DNA of 47,170 nucleotides from Sphingobacterium sp. (lineage in GTDB: Bacteria > Bacteroidota > Bacteroidia > Sphingobacteriales > Sphingobacteriaceae): positions 1-47,170 of the forward strand of contig JALAGS010000076.1 in assembly GCA_022712315.1 (NCBI GenBank). Reading direction: 5' to 3'. The notes beneath the pieces were generated by a model, which was not told where the DNA came from, made no database searches, and was given only the letters and a program-made list of their open reading frames with translations. A program made the position numbers and the translations under genes. Positions 24,699-34,257 of the stretch are shown one piece after another. Each line of letters begins with the position of its first letter. Within the stretch, counting starts at the first letter, position 1.

Positions 24699-26201
24699 AT
24701 GATGAAAAAGAGATATGCCTCACTTTGGTTTCGTCATTTGAAAACGGATTGGATGACGGTGTGTAAACCGCATTTACAGGAAGTTCCCTTTGTCCTGGCG
24801 CTTGCTGTCCACGGAAAATTAATTGTAAATGCAAGTAATTTATTGGCAGAACAGGCCGGGGTACATGTAGGTATGGCCATTGCCGATGCGCGAGCCTTTA
24901 TTCCATCACTTCATATCATTCATGAGCAGGCTGGATTGGCTGAAAAAATACTCCATTTTATTGCGCATTGGTGTATAAGGTATACCCCGCAGGTATCGTT
25001 GGACAAGCCGGATGGAATTATACTGGATATTAGCGGCTGTGCACATCTTTGGGGCGGTGAGGCCGCTTATCTGGAATATATTGTTGCTGCATTTAAACGG
25101 CATGGTTATGATGTCTGTATGAGCATAGCAGATACGATCGGTGCTGCCTGGGCAATGGCGCGTTTTGGTTCTGAAAAAACAATTATAAGCGAGCAGGCCC
25201 AATCCGAGGAACTTCTTTCTTTAAGCCCTGCAGCCTTACGGCTGGAACAATTTCAATTAAACCGATTACAGTCACTTGGTTTAAAAACAATCGGCAGCTT
25301 TGCACATATGCCCCGCTCAGTGCTGCGCAGGAGATTTGGAGATAGCCTACTGCTTCGCCTGGATCAGGCAATGGGATTTGAAGATGAATTTATTACGTCT
25401 ATAAAACCCGTTTTGCCTTATGAAGAACGTTTACCTTGTTTAGAGCCTATCAGTACAGCAAATGGCATTGAGCTGGCTTTGAAAGAGCTGTTAATCAAAT
25501 TGTGCCGGCGTTTGTCCGGAGAGGGCAAGGGACTGCGTGAAGCTGAATTGAGCTGCCATCGTGTCGATGGAAAAATAGAAAGAATTACAATTGAAACGAA
25601 TCGTGCTACGGCGCAGGTAAACCATCTTTTTCAATTATTTGCGATTAAGATTCCGCTGGTGGAGCCTGCATTAGGTATTGAGCTATTTAGCCTGGCCGCT
25701 TCCAGTGTTGAGGATGCGGACGCGGTTCAGGAAAACCTTTGGGACAATCGGATAGGTCTTAAAAATCCAGCGGTTACTGAACTTTTAGATCGCCTGAAAA
25801 GCAGAGACTCCAGCTGTGAGATTTTACGTTACGTTCCTGCGGCACATTACTGGCCAGAACGATCGATGAAAATAGCCGCGACAATGGATGAGGTCGCCGC
25901 TGTTGATTGGCAAACCGCAAGACCGCGGCCAACAAGATTGTTAAAGGTTCCAGAGCGTATTGTCGTTACTGCACCTATACCGGATTACCCACCGATACTG
26001 TTCATCTATAAACGAACTACCCATCATGTAAAAAAAGCAGATGGTCCTGAACGTATCGAACGCGAATGGTGGATGGATCAAGGTGAACATCGGGACTACT
26101 ATGCTGTAGAAGATCAGGAGGGAAGGCGTTTTTGGCTGTTCCGTGCCGGTCACTACGACGGGCAGACAGATCAGTGGTTTATACATGGTTTTTTTGCATA
26201 A
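24699..26201 (+). CDS. imuB: ImuB, Y-family DNA polymerase-like protein
   Basis: This 500-residue Y-family relative bridges DnaE2 to the sliding clamp in mutagenic repair. The palm/fingers region is recognisable (FVLALAVHGKLIVNASNLLA, VHVGMAIADARAF, VSLDKPDGIILDISGCAHLW, GYDVCMSIADTIGAAWAMAR), followed by the helix-hairpin-helix thumb (LKTIGSFAHMPRSVLRRRFG) and the little-finger region. The acidic catalytic residues of true Y polymerases (N-terminal xDxD and the SIDE motif) are missing: the second site reads LDISGCAHL. It is therefore probably non-catalytic, as known for ImuB. It lies 4 bp after imuA and 2 bp before dnaE2. Confidence 0.92.
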   Translation: MMKKRYASLWFRHLKTDWMTVCKPHLQEVPFVLALAVHGKLIVNASNLLAEQAGVHVGMAIADARAFIPSLHIIHEQAGLAEKILHFIAHWCIRYTPQVSLDKPDGIILDISGCAHLWGGEAAYLEYIVAAFKRHGYDVCMSIADTIGAAWAMARFGSEKTIISEQAQSEELLSLSPAALRLEQFQLNRLQSLGLKTIGSFAHMPRSVLRRRFGDSLLLRLDQAMGFEDEFITSIKPVLPYEERLPCLEPISTANGIELALKELLIKLCRRLSGEGKGLREAELSCHRVDGKIERITIETNRATAQVNHLFQLFAIKIPLVEPALGIELFSLAASSVEDADAVQENLWDNRIGLKNPAVTELLDRLKSRDSSCEILRYVPAAHYWPERSMKIAATMDEVAAVDWQTARPRPTRLLKVPERIVVTAPIPDYPPILFIYKRTTHHVKKADGPERIEREWWMDQGEHRDYYAVEDQEGRRFWLFRAGHYDGQTDQWFIHGFFA

Positions 26202-26203
26202 AG

Positions 26204-29200
26204 ATGGGATATTGTGAATTACAGATAACAAGCAACTTTAGTTTTCTTGAAGGTGCTTCCCATCCGGAAGAATTGATGGAACGTGCGGCGCAATTGGGGT
26301 ATAGTGCTGTTGCGGTAACTGACCGGAATAGTTTTGCCGGGATTGTTCGTGCGCATATAGCAGCCAAAAAAGAAGGTATACGACTGATTCCGGCATGTCG
26401 TCTGGATTTACAGGATGGACCAAGCTTACTTGCATATCCTACAGATAAAGAAGCCTATGGGAGGCTTTCCTCCTTGTTAACTGTCGGAAACCTAAGAACT
26501 GAAAAAGGAAAATGCAAGCTGTATAAAGCGGACGTTTATTCTTATGCTGAAGGAATTATATTCGTTGTTTGTCCACCTGAAAAATTGACGGCAGAATTTA
26601 AGCTTGATTATTCTTTTGTTGAATTCGTAAAGGAATGTCGGCAACACCTACAGGACTCCCTGAATTTAGGAATCAAAAAACTCTATCGTGGAGATGACGC
26701 TAAACTGCTGTATCGGATAAACCAGCTAGGTGAACAGCTGGGTATTCCACTCGTCGTACTCGGTGATATCTATTATCATATACCCGAAAGACGTGAATTG
26801 CAGGATATTTTAACCTGCATCCGGGAGAAATGTACGATCCATACAGCTGGATTTAATTTACACCCCAATGCTGAGCGTTATCTAAAATCAATGACCGAAG
26901 TTGAACGTTTGTTCAGAAAGTATCCAGAAGCGGTAGAACAGAGTGTAAAAATTGCTAATGCCTGCCATTTTTCTTTAGACGATCTGAAATATATCTATCC
27001 GGATGAACTGTCTTCCAATGGCCGAACGACACAAGAGGAATTATCCTATTTAACCTGGGAAGGAGCCCGGAAACGTTTTGATGGCCATATTCCAGATGCA
27101 GTGCGCGAAACAATCCAGATGGAACTTGATTTTATCGAACGCAAAAATTATGCTTCTTATTTCCTGACCGTATATGACTATGTACGTTTTGCAAAAGAGC
27201 GGGGGATTTTATGTCAAGGACGTGGGTCGGCCGCCAATTCTACGGTGTGTTATTGTCTTGGTATTACTTCTGTCGATCCATCGAAATATAGGCTTCTTTT
27301 TGCACGATTTATGTCCGATGCACGGGATGAGCCGCCAGATATAGATGTCGACTTTGAGCATGAGCGCCGGGAGGAAGTGATCCAATATATCTATGAAAAA
27401 TATGGCCGGAATCGGGCCGCTATCGTAGCCACAGTGACACAGGTGCGTTCTAAAGGGGCCATACGCGATGTCGGCAAGGCCATGGGGCTTTCTATGGATG
27501 CAGTTGGACGTTTGGCGGGGGTAGTAAGCAGTCATTGGGATGATTACATCAATTTAGAACGCTTGGTTGAACAGGGCTTTAATCCTGAAGATCAACATTT
27601 ACAAAAAGTTCTGGAGCTGACGCATCAGTATATCGGTTTTCCGCGGCAATTAGGACAGCATACTGGTGGATTTGTGATCACACAGGGCAACTTACATGAA
27701 CTTTGCCCTTTGATCAATGCAAGGATGGATAACCGGACGAATCTCGAATGGAATAAAGATGATCTTGAGGCACTCGGTTTTCTAAAGGTTGATGTACTTG
27801 CTTTGGGGATGTTGACCTGCATCCGTAAGGCTTTTGATTTAGCCCGAGTCCATTATGGAAAAGAGCTCACCTTGGCCGAAATTGGGGCCGACGATGATCC
27901 TCATGTTTACGATATGATCTGTCATGCCGATACGCTGGGCGTATTCCAGATCGAAAGCCGGGCACAGATGTCGATGTTGCCCCGGTTAAAACCGCGGGAA
28001 TTCTATGATCTGGTTATTGAAGTGGCCATTGTGCGCCCAGGGCCTATACAGGGTGATATGGTGCATCCCTATTTACGCCGTCGAAATAAAGAGGAACATG
28101 TTGACTATCCCAGTACGGAGATCCAGACCATACTTGAAAAAACATTGGGTGTTCCTCTTTTTCAGGAGCAGGCCATGGAAATAGCGATCGTTGCAGCTGG
28201 ATTTACGCCCGCAGAGGCTGATGAACTGCGACGCAGCATGGCAACATTCAAAGCAAAAGGAAAAGTGTCTGCCTTTCAAAAAAAGATGGTTGACGGGATG
28301 GTGAAGAAACACTATACCGAAGAATTTGCCAATAGGGTTTTTAAACAATTGGAAGGTTTTGGCAGCTATGGTTTTCCCGAAAGCCATGCAGCGTCTTTTG
28401 CTTTACTGGTGTATGTTTCCTCATGGCTTAAGTGTTACTATCCCGATATTTTTGCGGCGTCCTTGCTCAATAGCCAGCCAATGGGATTTTATCAGCCAGC
28501 TCAAATTGTTATTGATGCACAGAAACATGGCGTCAAAGTATATCCAATTGATATTAATCATTCCTTTTGGGATAACACTCTAGAAGGAGAAATTGGAAAA
28601 CCACATGCCCTTCGCTTGGGTTTGCGCCAAATTAAAGGGTTTTCACAGGAAGAAGCCTTGGTGCTGACACAAGGCAGAGGCTCCAGCTATTCATCCATTA
28701 CAGGCATGATGGATGCAGGGCTATCCATTGGCACCTTGGAGAAATTAGCTGATGCAGACGCTTTCCGCTCGCTGGATATTGATCGTAGAAAAGCGCTTTG
28801 GGAAATTACGGCATTGGGTGACCGTCCGATCGCATTATTTGAGGGACAACCTTCTGAGAGTATGGCAGAAGGACAGATTGCCCTGCCTTTATTGACAAAA
28901 AGCCAGCACGTAGTAGCAGATTATGCAAGAACCTCTTTGTCCATTAAAGCACATCCGGTCAGTTTTTTGCGTGGGAAATTAGATCTTCTCCAGGTTGTTC
29001 CCACAGCAAAATTGGCTTTATTAAAAAACGATATGCAAGTGAAAGTATGTGGGCTAATTACTGTTCGGCAGCGGCCGGGTACTTCGAAAGGTGTTTTATT
29101 TATTACTATTGAAGACGATACAGGCTTTGCAAATATTGTTGTCTGGAGCACTATATTTGAAAAATATCGAAAGGAGATCCTCCGCTCAAAACTCTTCATG

Positions 29201-29344
29201 GTGACCGGTAAAATACAGGTTGAAGGTGAAGTTATTCACGTCATTGCACAACGATGTTTTGATATGTCAGGACTATTAAAAGATCTGACGGCGGCAGATG
29301 ATAATATAACGGGTGTTTTTCATAAAGGAAGAAATTTTCATTGA
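26204..29344 (+). CDS. dnaE2: Error-prone DNA polymerase III alpha-type subunit DnaE2
   Basis: DnaE2 is a C-family polymerase that copies past DNA lesions with low fidelity. The ATG at 26204, two bases after the imuB stop, gives a PHP domain at once (YCELQITSNFSFLEGASHPE, residues 3-22, then VTDRNSFAGIVRAHIAAK). The polymerase core follows with CQGRGSAANS, the catalytic Asp motif PPDIDVDFEHERREEV, LKVDVLALGML, and GSYGFPESHAASFALLVY near the tandem helix-hairpin-helix. A C-terminal OB domain reads VKVCGLITVRQRPGTSKGVL. The length of 1046 residues is typical of DnaE2, shorter than replicative DnaE. It is the last gene of the imuA-imuB-dnaE2 operon. Confidence 0.95.
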   Translation: MGYCELQITSNFSFLEGASHPEELMERAAQLGYSAVAVTDRNSFAGIVRAHIAAKKEGIRLIPACRLDLQDGPSLLAYPTDKEAYGRLSSLLTVGNLRTEKGKCKLYKADVYSYAEGIIFVVCPPEKLTAEFKLDYSFVEFVKECRQHLQDSLNLGIKKLYRGDDAKLLYRINQLGEQLGIPLVVLGDIYYHIPERRELQDILTCIREKCTIHTAGFNLHPNAERYLKSMTEVERLFRKYPEAVEQSVKIANACHFSLDDLKYIYPDELSSNGRTTQEELSYLTWEGARKRFDGHIPDAVRETIQMELDFIERKNYASYFLTVYDYVRFAKERGILCQGRGSAANSTVCYCLGITSVDPSKYRLLFARFMSDARDEPPDIDVDFEHERREEVIQYIYEKYGRNRAAIVATVTQVRSKGAIRDVGKAMGLSMDAVGRLAGVVSSHWDDYINLERLVEQGFNPEDQHLQKVLELTHQYIGFPRQLGQHTGGFVITQGNLHELCPLINARMDNRTNLEWNKDDLEALGFLKVDVLALGMLTCIRKAFDLARVHYGKELTLAEIGADDDPHVYDMICHADTLGVFQIESRAQMSMLPRLKPREFYDLVIEVAIVRPGPIQGDMVHPYLRRRNKEEHVDYPSTEIQTILEKTLGVPLFQEQAMEIAIVAAGFTPAEADELRRSMATFKAKGKVSAFQKKMVDGMVKKHYTEEFANRVFKQLEGFGSYGFPESHAASFALLVYVSSWLKCYYPDIFAASLLNSQPMGFYQPAQIVIDAQKHGVKVYPIDINHSFWDNTLEGEIGKPHALRLGLRQIKGFSQEEALVLTQGRGSSYSSITGMMDAGLSIGTLEKLADADAFRSLDIDRRKALWEITALGDRPIALFEGQPSESMAEGQIALPLLTKSQHVVADYARTSLSIKAHPVSFLRGKLDLLQVVPTAKLALLKNDMQVKVCGLITVRQRPGTSKGVLFITIEDDTGFANIVVWSTIFEKYRKEILRSKLFMVTGKIQVEGEVIHVIAQRCFDMSGLLKDLTAADDNITGVFHKGRNFH

Positions 29345-29427
29345 TCTTTCATTTTTAAATCTCACTTTTGGGAAGATTAGCGTTGTTGGTAATACAACAA
29401 AATATGGAAGTAGAAAGATAAAAGGAT

Positions 29428-29934
29428 ATGGCCAAAAATATTCTCGTCAATACAATTGAAATTGATAAAGCAACTATTCGCGATTTAATTAAGCAGGGGG
29501 ATGAAAATGATGCGCTTTACCTGATTGCCAAACAGGCGAATGTAACGTTAAAAGCCGCCCGGGATATTGTGCAGATGTTTAAAGAAGAGCATATTGACCG
29601 ATTCGATGGCAAAGACCTGTTTTTCCTGGATTATGATGAGATTGCAAATAACAATGATTCTCAAAAGGTGAATTCCGATGGATCGTCCTTTTTAGAAGTA
29701 GAAGCAAATAGCAGCCGACGTACCGGAGCCTGGAAAGGATTATTTATCTTGTTTTTCATTGCCTTATTGGCTTTTGTTGTACTAAAATACGTTGTAGGTT
29801 TTAATCAAATAGGGCATCATATCTCCGAACTTACTCAGCTATTTGATAAAAATGATGGTTCACCTGCCCTTGATGCGGACACATCCAAACAGAACCGCCC
29901 ATTAGAAGCACCCCGGAATGATTCATCTCATTGA
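29428..29934 (+). CDS. Single-pass membrane protein with L7/L12-like helical motif
   Basis: This 168-residue protein has a cytoplasmic N-terminal part, one membrane helix at about residues 103-122 (GLFILFFIALLAFVVLKYVV) and a polar C-terminal tail. Residues 27-50 (NDALYLIAKQANVTLKAARD) resemble the helix-turn-helix hairpin of the ribosomal L7/L12 C-terminal fold, where the equivalent segment reads LGLKEAKDLV. No function can be given. It lies 83 bp after dnaE2 on the same strand; a small inverted repeat TTGTTG/CAACAA (29383-29400) stands between. It may have its own promoter. Confidence 0.65.
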   Translation: MAKNILVNTIEIDKATIRDLIKQGDENDALYLIAKQANVTLKAARDIVQMFKEEHIDRFDGKDLFFLDYDEIANNNDSQKVNSDGSSFLEVEANSSRRTGAWKGLFILFFIALLAFVVLKYVVGFNQIGHHISELTQLFDKNDGSPALDADTSKQNRPLEAPRNDSSH

Positions 29935-29959
29935 TTGAAATAGTGAACTACATTGGGGT

Positions 29960-31363
29960 TTATTTTATTTTTTCTGAAGGTAAGCAGGTTATTAAACTAG
30001 CCACACATAAAAGTAATATGACCGATAATGTCGTTGCGTAACCATAGGCTGAGGAAATATCTTGCCAGAAAAAAAATCTAGTCTCTTTTTGATGTAAGAA
30101 TACACCAACAATAAATGCAATTCCTAAGCAAATAGATAGTTGTTGTACGGTGAGATAGATGGCCGATCCGACTGCAATTAATTTTTCAGGAAGATCCTTT
30201 AATGCAAGCGTCATCAATGCAGGTAATACACTGCCACAGCCGATACCGTAGAAAAAGAAGAGTGCGTGTATCTGATGCCGATCTAAAGACATCGTATTGA
30301 AAACGAAAAGATGGGATAATAATCCTAAAATCATAATTCCTAAACCTAAAAGGACAACCGTCTTTCCATGCCGCTGGATCAATTTGCTGACAACGATACT
30401 TGCCAGCACATAACCAATACCTTGATAAACAAAGGCAATTCCTGTCATTGTAGCCGAATAGTGTTTTTGATTTTGAAGGTAATTAGAATTAATAATAAAG
30501 TACGCATCCTGTACCATGTAATAGGCTAATGCAGCTAATAGTCCCAAATTGAAAACCCGGTTATTGAATAGGGAGAAATTGAGGAGGCTAGAATATCCCG
30601 TTTGTTCCAATGATCTTTGCTTTCTGATAAACAGGATGAAAAGGACAATTGCTGTTCCCAACAGCAGGGGTGACCATAAGGGCCATTTCAGTTCAGGCCC
30701 CATAATTAATGGGAAAATAATTCCCATTAAAAGAATAAATAGCGTTACCATAGGCATAAAAGAGCGGGGAGATTCTCCGCTCACCTGATCTTTAGGCGTG
30801 TAACGGTAAACCGCCAGACAGGCAAGTGAACCTATCGGGACATTAATCAGAAAAATAAGACGCCAGCTTTCGTTTATCCAAGTCTGGTCAGGAAGTATTC
30901 CGCCCAAGAGCTGACCAATAACAGAGGCAATACCGGCTATGCTTCCATAGATGCCCAATGCCATCGCTCTTTTTTCCTTGTTTTCAAAAAGTAAAGTGAT
31001 TAATGCTATACCCTGCGGCACCATAAGTCCGGAACTGATTCCCTGTATCAGCCTCCCGGCCAATAGTATGTAAAGGTTAGTGGATAGACCACAGACGAGG
31101 GACGCGAGGGTGAAACCTGCCATTCCTATTAAATATAATTTTTTCTTTCCAAAATGGTTTCCCGCATTGCCGGCATTAATTAGAAGGCTTGCGTAACCAA
31201 TGATGTAAAGGATAATAATCCATTGTGTATCACTATTGCTTAGCTGCAATGAATGCTGAATCGTAGGTAAGGATACATTGATAATAAAAAGATCTATCAC
31301 GAAAAGAAATATGCCTGTTGAGAGCAGGGAAATATGAAGTAAATCTTTAATTTGAAAGCGCAT
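29960..31363 (-). CDS. MFS transporter, DHA2 (14-TM drug exporter) family
   Basis: The 467-residue protein shows about fourteen hydrophobic segments and the DHA2 landmarks: FVIDLFIINVSLPTIQ at helix 1, GNHFGKKKLYLIGMAGFTLA (motif A) between helices 2 and 3, and LAGRLIQGISSGLMVPQGIA (helix 4, motif B arginine). It is a proton-driven exporter of drugs or toxic organics in the inner membrane. Divergent 112 bp away is an HxlR-type repressor, the usual layout for an inducible efflux pair, so expression probably depends on a small electrophile or oxidant sensed by that regulator. The substrate is unknown. Confidence 0.92.
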   Translation of the reverse strand: MRFQIKDLLHISLLSTGIFLFVIDLFIINVSLPTIQHSLQLSNSDTQWIIILYIIGYASLLINAGNAGNHFGKKKLYLIGMAGFTLASLVCGLSTNLYILLAGRLIQGISSGLMVPQGIALITLLFENKEKRAMALGIYGSIAGIASVIGQLLGGILPDQTWINESWRLIFLINVPIGSLACLAVYRYTPKDQVSGESPRSFMPMVTLFILLMGIIFPLIMGPELKWPLWSPLLLGTAIVLFILFIRKQRSLEQTGYSSLLNFSLFNNRVFNLGLLAALAYYMVQDAYFIINSNYLQNQKHYSATMTGIAFVYQGIGYVLASIVVSKLIQRHGKTVVLLGLGIMILGLLSHLFVFNTMSLDRHQIHALFFFYGIGCGSVLPALMTLALKDLPEKLIAVGSAIYLTVQQLSICLGIAFIVGVFLHQKETRFFFWQDISSAYGYATTLSVILLLCVASLITCLPSEKIK

Positions 31364-31475
31364 ATAGAAAGTTTTTAATAATTTTACGGTTAAAAATAGT
31401 TTGGATATTTTTTACAATCAAGTAGTTATAAGTTATGTACTTAGTATGTTTTTATGAACTAATGGTCAGTATGAG
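31364..31475. promoter_or_regulatory. Divergent control region of the exporter/HxlR pair
   Basis: The 112-bp AT-rich gap holds a short inverted repeat AAGT tatgt ACTT (31430-31442) and a direct pair of AGTATG at 31443-31448 and 31468-31473. These are plausible HxlR contact sites. No clear TANNTTTG box was seen. Confidence 0.35.
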
Positions 31476-31820
31476 ATGATTATGAATGAAAAAAAAAGTG
31501 AAAATTTTGGGGCCTGTTGCGATGTTAACGGAATTTTTAAGATTATCGGGGGGAAATGGAAAGTTCTGCTCATTAAAGCTATTGCCAAGCAATGCCCCAA
31601 AAGATTTGGTGAACTGAGGCGGGAAATGGAAGATATGGCACAAACAACACTAACTGTGCAGCTGCGTGAGCTTGAACGGGATGGTATTTTATGCAGACAG
31701 ATTTACGCTGAATCGCCGCCACGAGTGGAATATAAACTTAGCGAATTGGGCAAAACTTTACTGCCAGTCATCGAAAGACTGGATGACTGGTGGGAAAGTT
31801 ATAAAAGCGAAAGGGGGTAG
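31476..31820 (+). CDS. HxlR-family winged-helix regulator
   Basis: This is a 114-residue MarR-like regulator of the HxlR/YodB/HypR group. The family start is clear: GACCDVNGIFKIIGGKWKVL at residues 12-31, then RFGELRREMEDMAQTTLTVQ and LRELERDGILCRQ for the recognition helix and wing. The N-terminal pair Cys14-Cys15 is at the site where HypR, YodB and related proteins carry the redox- or quinone-sensing cysteine, so it may respond to electrophiles. Initiation at MNEKK (31482) is also possible. It faces the MFS exporter gene and probably represses it. Confidence 0.9.
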   Translation: MIMNEKKSENFGACCDVNGIFKIIGGKWKVLLIKAIAKQCPKRFGELRREMEDMAQTTLTVQLRELERDGILCRQIYAESPPRVEYKLSELGKTLLPVIERLDDWWESYKSERG

Positions 31821-31836
31821 GCAGCCATCGGTTTCT

Positions 31837-32829
31837 TTACAACATGACCTCTGCATCCGTTGTACCTTTGGTCGATAGGTCAGCAATGCTCCGCAGTGTT
31901 CTTTGCGAAATTTCTGTTAAGGCTTCCGTTGTGAAAAAGGCCTGATGTGCTGTGACCAAAACATTCGGATAACTCATTAACAATTGTATTGTTTCATCTT
32001 CGATGATTGTCGTCGATAAGTCTTTAAAAAACAACTTTTCCTCCTGTTCATAAACATCAATGCCGAGGAGGCCGATTTTTCGCTCTTTTAGGGCTTTGAT
32101 GACATCGTTGGTGTTGATGAGATTTCCTCTGCTGGTATTAATAATAGTAACACCATTTTTCATCTTCGCCAAAGATTCCTTATTAATGAGATAGTGGTTT
32201 TCGGGAGTGAGTGGACAATGAAGTGAAAGGATATCCGATTCCTGAAATACCTCATCCAGCGATTTGTAACTGACGCCCTGTGCGGCCAATTGCGGATCTG
32301 GAAATAAATCATAGGCGAGGATGTTTGCGCCAAATCCCAATGCAATCTTGATAAAAGCCTTTCCAATTTTTCCTGTACCGATAACCCCAATCTTTTTCTG
32401 ATGAAGGTTAAACCCCAAAAGACCATTTAATGCAAAGTTTTGCTCTCTTACCCGATTGTAAGCTTTATGTGTTTTTCGATTAAGGGTGAGCAACATGGCC
32501 ATTGTATGTTCGGCCACAGCTTCAGGTGAATAAGCGGGAACCCTGCAAACCTTTATTCCAAACTCTTTAGCAGCTTCCAGGTCAACGTTGTTAAAACCAG
32601 CACAGCGCAAGGCGATCAGTTCCACACCTTTTTGTGCAAGTATCTCGATAACCTGTCGGTTTAGTTTATCATTGACGAATGCACAAACAACTTTTTCATC
32701 TTCAATTGCATTGACGATATGCGGACCTAGATGTGTTTCATAAAAATTAAACTGAAAACCATACGTGCTATTTTCCTGTTCAAAGAATAATTTATCGTAG
32801 GGTTTTGTCGAAAAGAAGGCGATTTTCAT
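31837..32829 (-). CDS. ldhA: D-lactate dehydrogenase (D-2-hydroxyacid dehydrogenase family)
   Basis: LdhA reduces pyruvate to D-lactate with NADH in the cytoplasm, regenerating NAD during oxygen limitation. The 330-residue sequence shows the catalytic Arg region ALRCAGFNNVDL, the Rossmann motif GVIGTGKIGKAFIK, the Glu segment GIDVYEQEEKLFF and the catalytic His in VLVTAHQAFFT. The start MKIAFFSTKPYDKLFF is typical of LdhA rather than of glycerate or formate dehydrogenases. It converges on the HxlR gene with only 16 bp between stops. No regulatory site was recognised in the 180-bp gap to the next gene. Confidence 0.93.
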   Translation of the reverse strand: MKIAFFSTKPYDKLFFEQENSTYGFQFNFYETHLGPHIVNAIEDEKVVCAFVNDKLNRQVIEILAQKGVELIALRCAGFNNVDLEAAKEFGIKVCRVPAYSPEAVAEHTMAMLLTLNRKTHKAYNRVREQNFALNGLLGFNLHQKKIGVIGTGKIGKAFIKIALGFGANILAYDLFPDPQLAAQGVSYKSLDEVFQESDILSLHCPLTPENHYLINKESLAKMKNGVTIINTSRGNLINTNDVIKALKERKIGLLGIDVYEQEEKLFFKDLSTTIIEDETIQLLMSYPNVLVTAHQAFFTTEALTEISQRTLRSIADLSTKGTTDAEVML

Positions 32830-33009
32830 AAAATTGATTGTTACGTGATACGATAGTATAAATATACGGTTAAATCGCTTATTTGGTACGCACTTTTTTG
32901 GATGTTTTTATGAATAGCATCGTATAATTTGTATTAAAAAGAGCTAAATTAGAGAAATCACAATAACAGTATTATCGTCGATTTTTAATGATTAAAAATT
33001 ATCCCTGCT

Positions 33010-34089
33010 ATGAAGTGGTCCAATCAAATCACACAACTAATAGGTACTGAATATCCAATTGTCCAAGCCCCCATGTTTGGTGTTACTACGCCCGAAATGG
33101 TTATTGCGGCCTCGCGTGCCGGAGCGCTCGGCTCCTTATCTTTGGGCGATCTGCCGGCAGATCGCTGCAGTGATCTGATACGTTCAACAGCTGCAAATTT
33201 GAATACACCCTTTGCCGTCAATATTTTTGTGAATGCTATTCCGGAGATATCAGCTGATTTGCGTGCACAGTACAACGAGACAAAGGCCTTTGTGGAACAA
33301 CTCGCCCTGGAGCATGGCCTGGAAGTGGCTTTACCCACGCTTGATAGTATTCGTATAACAGATTATAGGGAACAAATTGACGCTATTCTAGCCCATTCCT
33401 GTAAAGTCGTGAGCTTTACTTTTGGTAATTTAGATGCGCAGAGTGTAAAACGCCTGAAAGACAATGATGTCACTATTATTGGTACATGTACCTCGGTGAG
33501 AGAAGCTATCGCTTTGGAAGAGGCAGGTATCGATATTATCTGCGTGCAAGGATTGGAGGCTGGCGGGCATCGTGGAAGTTTTGATGAGAAACCCGTTCCG
33601 GAGATCGGCGGATTTTCTCTGCTGCCACAAGTGAAAGAACAGGTCCGTGTTCCCTTAATTTATGCTGGAGGCCTCTATAACGGAAGAACTATACATTCTG
33701 CCAAGCTACTGGGAGCTGCCGGTTTTCAGGTCGGTAGTTTACTGCTTAAATCTAAAGAGAGTGCACTACACGATTTTGAGAAGAAGCACCTTTCTCGGGT
33801 ACGGGAATCAGATATTGTATTGACAAGAAGCTTTTCAGGACGTTATGCCAGAGGGATTAAGAATACGTTTATCGAAGTTTTGGATGCTTCTCAAAAGATC
33901 CTACCATATCCTTATCAAAATAAATTGACAGGCGAATTAAGAAAGGTAGCAAGGGCGCATCAAAAGGTTGATTTTGTAAATATCTGGGCCGGGCAATCCA
34001 TTCACCCATACAGTGAACAATCTACACAGGATATTATCCGTCACCTAATCCGAGAAGTTGAAATTTTACATAGTAGTTTAGATGTTTAA
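33010..34089 (+). CDS. Nitronate monooxygenase
   Basis: This 359-residue FMN enzyme oxidises propionate-3-nitronate or other nitronates and so detoxifies nitro compounds. The TIM-barrel features of class I nitronate monooxygenases are visible: PIVQAPMFGVTTPEMVIAAS at the N-terminus, VVSFTFGNLD, ICVQGLEAGGHRG (catalytic/FMN-binding His in GGHRG) and PLIYAGGLYNG followed by LGAAGFQVGSLLL (phosphate binding). It is a single-gene unit divergent from ldhA. Sequence does not separate nitronate from other substrates of the family. Confidence 0.9.
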   Translation: MKWSNQITQLIGTEYPIVQAPMFGVTTPEMVIAASRAGALGSLSLGDLPADRCSDLIRSTAANLNTPFAVNIFVNAIPEISADLRAQYNETKAFVEQLALEHGLEVALPTLDSIRITDYREQIDAILAHSCKVVSFTFGNLDAQSVKRLKDNDVTIIGTCTSVREAIALEEAGIDIICVQGLEAGGHRGSFDEKPVPEIGGFSLLPQVKEQVRVPLIYAGGLYNGRTIHSAKLLGAAGFQVGSLLLKSKESALHDFEKKHLSRVRESDIVLTRSFSGRYARGIKNTFIEVLDASQKILPYPYQNKLTGELRKVARAHQKVDFVNIWAGQSIHPYSEQSTQDIIRHLIREVEILHSSLDV

Positions 34090-34224
34090 CTACTAAAGGG
34101 TTTGGTTAAGGTGTCATTGCAATGTCATTTAAATTGGAACTAATGATTTAATTCTGTGTTTAAATGCTTTAAAGAGGATTGTAGTTGTTAATCTACAAGG
34201 AGTTATGCTTTTTTTTCGAACCTT

Positions 34225-34257
34225 TGTACCACTGTGAAAAACTAAATATGTACCGCT
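34225..34257 (+). repeat. Direct repeat just before the receiver gene start
   Basis: TGTACCACT (34225-34233) and TGTACCGCT (34249-34257) match at 8 of 9 positions, with the second copy ending right before the ATG at 34258. The AACCTTTG at 34219-34226 is a weak -7-like match overlapping the first copy. The pair could be a regulator site or could affect translation. Confidence 0.35.

Noticed and set aside
24699..26201. Active Y-family polymerase (DinB)
   Set aside because: The acidic catalytic residues are missing and the gene lies between imuA and dnaE2, which fits ImuB.
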